From Sordaria brevicollis (taxonomy: Eukaryota > Ascomycota > Sordariomycetes > Sordariales > Sordariaceae): a stretch of DNA of 64,000 bases. The notes under the pieces are model-generated. The model was given only the letters and a program-made list of their open reading frames with translations, was not told the DNA's origin and ran no database searches. The stretch lies in NCBI GenBank assembly GCA_033439795.1, contig JAUTDP010000006.1:2480001-2544000 (forward strand). Direction: 5' to 3'. Below, piece by piece: positions 57,500-64,000 of this stretch (positions within the stretch are counted from its first letter, which is position 1; every line of letters starts with the position of its first letter). Both the position numbers and the translations under genes were made by a program.

Positions 57500-58290
57500 T
57501 ATATAGGAAGTATTAATTTATATTTATAATACTAATTCATTTTTACTACTCTCTTTAGGAAGAACGATAATACCCTTTCCCTCTTTTTTAACGATAATAA
57601 TAATATTATCTTTTTTATTTTTATTACCCTTAGAATTACTATTTTTAATAACCCTTTTACTAAAAACCTATTAATTAACTCCTCTTTCAATTTTAATATC
57701 TTTAATACTAACTTCGAATTTTATTTTCTTACGAATAGGCTTTTTATCCTCGCTAATTTCTCCGCTACTTTTATTATAAAATTTATTTTCTTTACTTAAA
57801 TTATTATTATCCTTCGAAAGCCAATTTATATTAATAATACTAAAAATATCCTTATTATTATATATAATATTAATTTTAATATAATTATTATAAATATTTA
57901 AACTTTTTCCCTTTATACTTAATTACTCGTATTTAAACCGAATATATTCGGTTTAATTTTTAAAACTATTAAGTATACGCTAATTTACTCTTTGCCAATA
58001 ATTTTCAAATATATTATCGATTATTAAAATAAGGCTATTAATATTGTAATTATTAATTAAAATTTTAATAAAAGGCTATAGCGTAACGTCTTTACGAAAT
58101 TTAAATTAAAATTCCTTCCTAAAATAATTCGAATAAATATATTAATTTATTTATTTAATATTTTAAACGCAATTCCCGTATATACTTCCTTTAATATTTC
58201 CCGGTATAGAAACGTAACTTACGAAAAGAAATTAAACGTTAAGGGACTCCTACTCGTTATCGTGGGTAAAAATCGAAATATACGATTTTT
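57500..58290 (-). pseudogene. Decayed accessory ORF A inside the retroelement, minus strand
   Basis: About 260 codons on the minus strand with only about a dozen stops, where random AT-rich sequence of this kind would give several times more. Legible stretches include D-N-I-F-E-N-Y-W-Q-R-V-N near 58,000, I-N-W-L-S-K-D-N-N-N near 57,830 and a Lys/Glu-rich region (S-G-E-I-S-E-D-K-K-P). It lies between integrase and the 3' LTR, opposite to pol. I do not recognise the family. It could belong to a nested element or be an accessory gene of the retroelement. Confidence 0.45.
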
Positions 58291-58639
58291 AAATCTATTT
58301 GGTATAATTAATATAAAGGAATCGGTTTTTAAAAGGAAAAAATTAATTAATAAAGGAAAATAAAAAAAGAAAAGGAATAGATCTATATAAAGAATTATAT
58401 ATTTAAATAAATAAATTAAGGATACGTTCTTTTTTAATACGTATATAAACGCTATAATAATTTAAAGGTTAACTTCCTTTCTTTTTAATAAAAACGCATT
58501 AGTATTCTTTAATATCGAAATTATATTTATTAAAATATTTAAAAATAATACGCTAATATTAATTTATTAAATAAAATTCTTCTATTAAATTTTCAATTTA
58601 TTTAAAAAATTTTAATAAAACCTATTTAAAATAAAACGA

Positions 58640-61600
58640 ACTAATAAAAGGAAAATAAATAATAATAAAGATCTTTACCCTAAAAAAGAAGACTTCGGTA
58701 TTTATATTTATAAATATTCCTTAAAGTTAATTATTAGCGAATTCGCGGCCTTAATAGATATAAACTTTATTAAAGAATTACTTCTTTTTATTAAAACGGG
58801 CGTTTATATAATAAAGATTATTCCGAATAATTAAAGGGAAATTGGGAATAAGATTATAAAAGGCTAAAGCTAAAAAACGTTTACCTATAATAATAATATA
58901 CTTACTAAAATTTATATTAAAAAAAAGTTTCTTTTATTAATTAATAAATACTTTAAAACGTTAAATTTCTTCCTAAATAGGATTTTTTATAATATCCTTA
59001 AATTTAATTATAATATTTTAATAGAGGAGGCGAATTTATATAATATTATTTAGAGGAAAAGAAATTTTTAAACGAAAGGAAACGGATAAAATAAAAAAAA
59101 ATAATATAAATCTATTCGTCGGCTAAAAAGGGAAACTTTAATTCCTTCCTTAATTGCTTAAATAAATTATTTAAATAACGAAAATAAAATAATTAATAAA
59201 AGTAAAACCCGGACGTAAGAAAATATTCGGACGAATAAATATTTAAACTTAAAAGTATTTTTTAGGCGGTATAATAATAAAAAATTATTTATAATATTAA
59301 TAATAACTTTAAAATAATATAAACCCGCGCAAAAAATAAAAAATTCCTATAACGATAAAAAAAATTTCAATATATTGTAAGGTAAGAAATTTTTCTTTCC
59401 CTTTATTATAATTTCTAATACTTTTTTTATTAAAGAATAGATTTATATTAACCTCTTATAACTTTTTTTACTAAATATCTTTATACTTTTAATTTTGAAA
59501 ACGTTATAATTTTTAAAAAAAACCCTTTTTCTCCCTCTTAAAATCTTTACCCTACTAAACGTCTATTTTTTATTCTCGCGTAAATCCGCTCTTTTATTAA
59601 AAATAACTTCGAACGAAGAAATCATTTTTATAAAGGAAGAATAAACCCTTTTCGCTAAGAATATAGTACGTTATTAAATTAAAGGATTATTTAAAAAAAT
59701 AAAATTTATTATCGAATTTTAAAGACGGCAAATTTATAATTAAAAGGATATTAAAATATATATAGGGTAAATTTACCCCCCTAAAATAATTAAAGAAAAA
59801 TAATAAAATTTTACCCTCTATTTAAATTAACGCTTCTTAATTATTATAAACGGACGTTTAAACGAAGAGAAATTATTATTATATTTATTTATTATAAAGC
59901 CCGAAATTAATAAAATATTATTAAAATTAATTTATAAGGATATTCCTTTATTTATCGATTAGTTTACTATTTTTCGGCAACCCGACCGCTTTATTTAGGA
60001 ATAAATTTATTTTAATTTTATAAACCTTTAATATTTTATAAATACCCAAATTTAGGTAGAAAATACTAATATTTACGTAACCTTTATTTATATATTATAT
60101 AACTTCGGGAATTATATTTATATCCCTTTTTAAATTTATAAATTCGATAATAATAATATAGAATTTTTTAAATTAAGAGGAAATTTACCCGATTTCCTTA
60201 AAATTATTAAATAATAATATATTTTAATATAAATTAATAAATACTTTATTTTAATAATTTATAATAATAAAAATAAATAATAATTTATTTACAATTTAGT
60301 ACCTACCTTCGATAATTATAAACGTATAAAAAAAATTTATTTTTCCCTAACTTAATAATATACTATTATTTATAAATTTAATAATTAGCCTATTAATTTA
60401 AAAAAATAGTTCATTTAAATCGAAATACCTTTCCTATATTAAATTTACGCCTAATTTTACGGTTTTTAATATTTAGAAACTACGCGAATTTTTTTTATTA
60501 AAATTTAACGCCGAAAATATAATATTAAGAATTTAGGATTAATTAATTAGGAAGAGGGAAATTACTAAAGGCTATAAATTTAAACCGGTTCGATATATTT
60601 TTTCGAATCCGTTATAATTCATATATAAATACGCGCAATTTATAATACTTTAAATATTTATTACGTCTATATATTAATTTATATTAGAAATTACCTAAAA
60701 ATTGAAATAAATTTACTTTAATAAATTAAAATATTTTATAACGAGGATAATAAATTAAATTAACCTTTTTAGTTAAGGATATTCGGATTTTTCGGCGAAT
60801 ATAATATTATATTACTATAAGGAGAAAAAAATATTCTATATTTCCTTTAAAAAAATTAAAACGCCTTTTATAATATCCTTTAATAGAATAACGAAGGTTA
60901 TAATTTTTCTAAAGGGAAATTTTCGAAACTTTTCCTCGTAAAAAAAAAATAATTAATTTTCTCCCCTAATTCCCTATTAATATTAAATTCAAATAATTCT
61001 TTTTTTTCCTCCTCCTCTTTAAAAAAAAAAGGTCGTAAATAAGGAAAAATTATTATATTTATACCTAATACTAATTTTAAGGATAATAAATTCTTTAAAA
61101 CCGTTAACGAAAAGGAGTAAATTTCTTCCGCGCCTATTATAAAAATTACCTACATTTAAAAAAAGAAATTTTTAATTTAAATTATAACGGTTAATTCTAA
61201 TATTATTTTTAAAAAGGAGATTATAATTAATTAACCCCCGCGGTTAAAAAAAAAAAAGGTAATAAAAAAGTAATAAAACGATTTTATTATTTCGATATAA
61301 ATTAATAAAAAGCGTTTCTTAATTAACTATTTTATCCTCTTTAAACCCCCTTCGGTTTTTAAAAATTTTCCTTAAGGCTTAAAATTTTATAATAGGGGTA
61401 AATTAATAATTAAAACTAAATTTACTAAAACGTTAAATAATAAAATAATTTAATTAATCCCCTTTAAAAATAAAATAAATATAAATATTATTTAAACGGT
61501 AATCGATGCGGGATATGCGGTTAATAAAACGGGATTGGATATAAAAAAAAAATTAAGCGTAAAGTTTTAAAAAAACGTTTAATTAAAGAAAAAAAAAAAG

Positions 61601-61700
61601 AGAAGGCTAATAAACGTTAAAAATAATTTATACGTAAAAGATTAATTACTTTTTTTTATTTTATTTCGGATATTTTTTCTTTAATTTAATTCTTATATTT
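58640..61700 (+). pseudogene. Decayed accessory ORF B inside the retroelement, plus strand
   Basis: Up to roughly 1000 codons readable on the plus strand, possibly with frame changes, with stops mainly at apparent former Gln/Trp codons. Legible stretches are S-E-F-A-A-L-I-D-I-N-F-I-K-E-L-L near 58,740, Y-K-D-I-P-L-F-I-D near 59,930, and F-F-K-L-R-G-N-L-P-D-F-L-K near 60,165, plus a charged region near 60,550. No RT, integrase, envelope or methyltransferase motif is visible. It starts about 350 bp from the start side of ORF A, so the two look divergent. Identity unknown. Confidence 0.5.
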
Positions 61701-61773
61701 TAAAAAGGAAAATTCTTATTATACGAATATTTTTACCTAGGACGGTATAAAAAATACTTAAAAAGAAATATAA

Positions 61774-62242
61774 TATAGGGTAAAATTATTATTTACCTAA
61801 ATATATAAATAATTATTTAAATAGTAAATAATAAGGTAAGTATAAATTTATATTTCCTTCCCTTTAGAAAATTTAAAGCCTATACTTAAAAAAAAGATAA
61901 AAGGGGGAGGCTTTTCCCTCCTTCAATTAAAGAAAGTAAGAAAGAGAATTAGAAAAGATAAGAATTTTATTTTTCACCTAAAGAACCTTTTTTACGAAAT
62001 TATTAAATAACCCCCTTAAGGACTTCTAAGAGAATTAATTAATAAATTTACTCCTACTTAAAAAAGATAATAAGAATAAAGCTTTATTTCACTCTTATTC
62101 TTCTTCCTATAGTAGTAAAGTTAAGAATTATTGACCCTATTTACGTTTCTTAAGTAAAGATCCTTAGATTGGTTTAGTCTTTCGCTATAAGTTTGTAGTA
62201 TAGGCTCTATTTCCTTTATAGTGTAGTTTTTAGTCCAAATCA
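61774..62242 (+). repeat. 3' LTR
   Basis: 469 bp, the same length as the 5' LTR and colinear with it. It begins TATAGGGTAAAATT (TG mutated to TA) and ends CCAAATCA. Differences from the 5' copy are mainly transitions. Here the first half is the more mutated and the right end keeps TpG/CpA. Confidence 0.85.
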
Positions 62243-64000
62243 CTATAAGCACCTTTTATACGGGAAGTAATACGTATATTAAAATTATAATAAATACGTA
62301 TAGTAAAGTAGGCGAACTCTTAATATAATAATAAATAGGTTTCGGCAAAATAATCGATAATTACTATAAAAAATAAAAAAATAGAGAATTAATAATATTA
62401 TTTATAATAATAGAAAATAGTGGTAAATATACGTTATTAATTTAAAAATTCGGTCTTTAAAACTCTCTATTATTTATAAAATCCTTCCTCGGTATTAAAA
62501 TAAATTACCGCCTTCTATATTGCGAGAATACTATTTACATTAATTATTTATTTACGATTAAAACCGTTAAGAACTTTACCGGTTTTATCGATAAGTTAAT
62601 TATAAGGGTTTTTAATCTTTAATTTAAAGTAGAAATTACGGTCTTCTTAATTTAATATTATAGCATTAACTTAGTACGCAACAAGGTCTTTTTCAGCGGG
62701 GTTAATATCTATACAATCTTCTTTGAAGTAATTATTATTATTACTTCGGTTACTAAATATAATACTATTAAAAGTATTAATTTATTTCTTTTTAATATTA
62801 AAAATAACGTTTTTTATTATATACTATAAGCAAATTTAATATTAGGTATTAACGAAAATTACTTTATAAGCCTTTTTATACACCTTATTATAATTAATAA
62901 TAATAATTAATAATTGGGTAATAATATACTTTATTAAAAGAATATTAATTTATTTAAATACCTAAGTAAAATAAACCTTCTTTTTACCGTTAAATAAATA
63001 ATAACCGATATTAAAAGTCGTATATATAGCCGTAACGCCGTAAATTTAAAAGAGGGGTATATTAAATTTATTAACTTTATATATATAATTTAGATTTATT
63101 ACCTTTAAATTTTCTTTATATTATTCGATATATTAGGGATAAATTTAAAAAATCCGTTTAATTAAATTATCCTCTTCGTCGTTATACCGGTATACTTTTT
63201 TAAAAATACTTTTAATCTTATTTAAATTATTTAAAAAGAATTATATAAATATAAATATACCGATTAATTTCTATTTATTAATTACTAATATATTTAATAC
63301 ATCGCAGTTTATACTAAATATATTAAGGAACTTTTTATAAATAGCGGAAATAATATCGCTCGAAGAAGTCTTTAATTATTTAATATATTTTAAAATATTA
63401 ATTTCGACTTCGTTTATCCGTTAAATACGTCGATTAGTAGTAAAATATTTTATATTATCGGGGTTAAAATCGTAATAATATTCAAGGTTTATAATAATAA
63501 ATTACTAACCGTTGGATTTAATAAAGAAAATTAATTTTCTTTTTTATCGATAATCCTTTTTTATATTTACCACTATAAGTTATTTAATAGGCGCGTCTTT
63601 TGCGCGCTTCGTTCCGGAGTAGGATAGTTTTTTAAAATATTTAATATCGTATTATATAGGCTTACCTTTATAATAATTACTTAGGCGTTTTTTAATAATA
63701 TTAAACCCGATATTTTTAACCGCGTTATTAATTTCGAAGAAAGTAATATTAACGTTATTTTAAATTCGAAAGGAGAATATAACGAAGGTAAGCTCCTCCT
63801 TTTTTCTATTTTCCTTATTTTTTTCTTCGTTAGACGAATTAATCGAAGGGGAATAACGGCGGTATAAAGTAAGGGAGGGCGTAGCGGCGGGTTTAGGAAT
63901 AAAAGCCCTAAAAATTAAAACTTTAAGAGCTAATAGAATTAAGGATAATTTCTCCTCTTTAATAACGAAATCGTCGATATTAATAAAATCGTTACGAAAT
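62243..64000 (-). pseudogene. Dead MULE transposase, N-terminal and catalytic part
   Basis: The minus strand reads continuously from the window edge to the retroelement, with stops mainly at former Gln/Trp codons. Near 63,090 it has the MULE motif around the first catalytic Asp (V-I-N-L-N-Y-I-Y-K-V-N-K-F), with that Asp codon now AAT. Near 62,895 it has the second (I-I-I-N-Y-N-K-V-Y-K-K-A), again Asp to Asn. At about 62,250-62,275 it reads I-T-S-R-I-K-G-A-Y-S, the SR.EG.H region, and there the LTR element interrupts it. The start codon is not visible and probably lies beyond 64,000. Confidence 0.75.

Larger units (their letters stand above)
48810..62242 (+). mobile_element. RIP-killed LTR retrotransposon, Ty3/gypsy gene order, 13.4 kb
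   Basis: Two direct repeats of exactly 469 bp bound 12.5 kb of internal DNA that reads, on the plus strand, gag-like, aspartic protease, reverse transcriptase, RNase H, integrase. Protease before RT and integrase last is the Ty3/gypsy order. The element is about twice the usual length because roughly 4.7 kb lies between integrase and the 3' LTR. It sits inside a MULE gene on the opposite strand. A near five-base target repeat (CTATT at 48,803-48,807, CTATA at 62,243-62,247) lies two bases outside the left TG. All domains are inactivated by stops and missense changes. Confidence 0.85.
47600..64000. other. RIP-mutated AT-rich block 2 (continues past the window)
   Basis: At least 16.4 kb with the same RIP signature as block 1. 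It consists largely of a MULE relic split by a 13.4-kb LTR retrotransposon. There are no intact genes. Reading frames were recovered only by treating TAA/TAG as possible former Gln/Trp codons. Confidence 0.85.

Overview
This window looks like a filamentous ascomycete chromosome, most likely Neurospora or a very close Sordariaceae relative. Genes have short GT-AG introns and C-ending codons. nit-3, the 29.9 kDa complex I subunit and eed sit side by side, an order I associate with N. crassa. About 35 percent of the window is extremely AT-rich DNA with the hallmarks of RIP (repeat-induced point mutation): CpA/TpG almost gone, CpG kept, and Gln/Trp codons turned into stops.

Positions 1-41,470 are ordinary gene-bearing DNA with thirteen protein genes. 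In order: a Zn2Cys6 transcription factor (+), proteasome subunit alpha-5 (-), gamma-tubulin complex component 2 (+), nitrate reductase nit-3 (+), complex I subunit NDUFA5/29.9 kDa (+), a probable Pol I factor Rrn11 (+), the PRC2 subunit EED (-), tRNA m5C methyltransferase Ncl1/Trm4 (-), mitochondrial Obg GTPase Mtg2 (-), a small conserved Cys-containing protein of unknown function (+), Bfr1 (-), RNA polymerase subunit Rpb5 (+) and a seven-TM rhodopsin-like membrane protein (-). Most are housekeeping genes with no shared pathway. nit-3 has its own nitrogen-control promoter, with a NIT4-type palindrome and several GATA sites. I rebuilt the exon structures by hand. Every joined CDS is divisible by three and keeps the expected family motifs across the junctions.

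Positions 41,480-64,000 are RIP heterochromatin broken by one unmutated, apparently gene-free island (about 46,030-47,590). The first block holds a dead Tc1/mariner-type transposase and an unidentified decayed ORF. The second holds a dead Mutator-like (MULE) transposase on the minus strand, split by a 13.4 kb Ty3/gypsy-order LTR retrotransposon on the plus strand. Both LTRs are 469 bp and differ mainly by transitions. Removing the retroelement restores the MULE reading frame exactly. Between integrase and the 3' LTR the element carries about 4.7 kb of extra DNA with two decayed ORFs, apparently divergent, that I cannot assign to any standard retroelement protein. This is the most unusual content of the window.

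All names come from recognising motifs by eye. No database search was possible.
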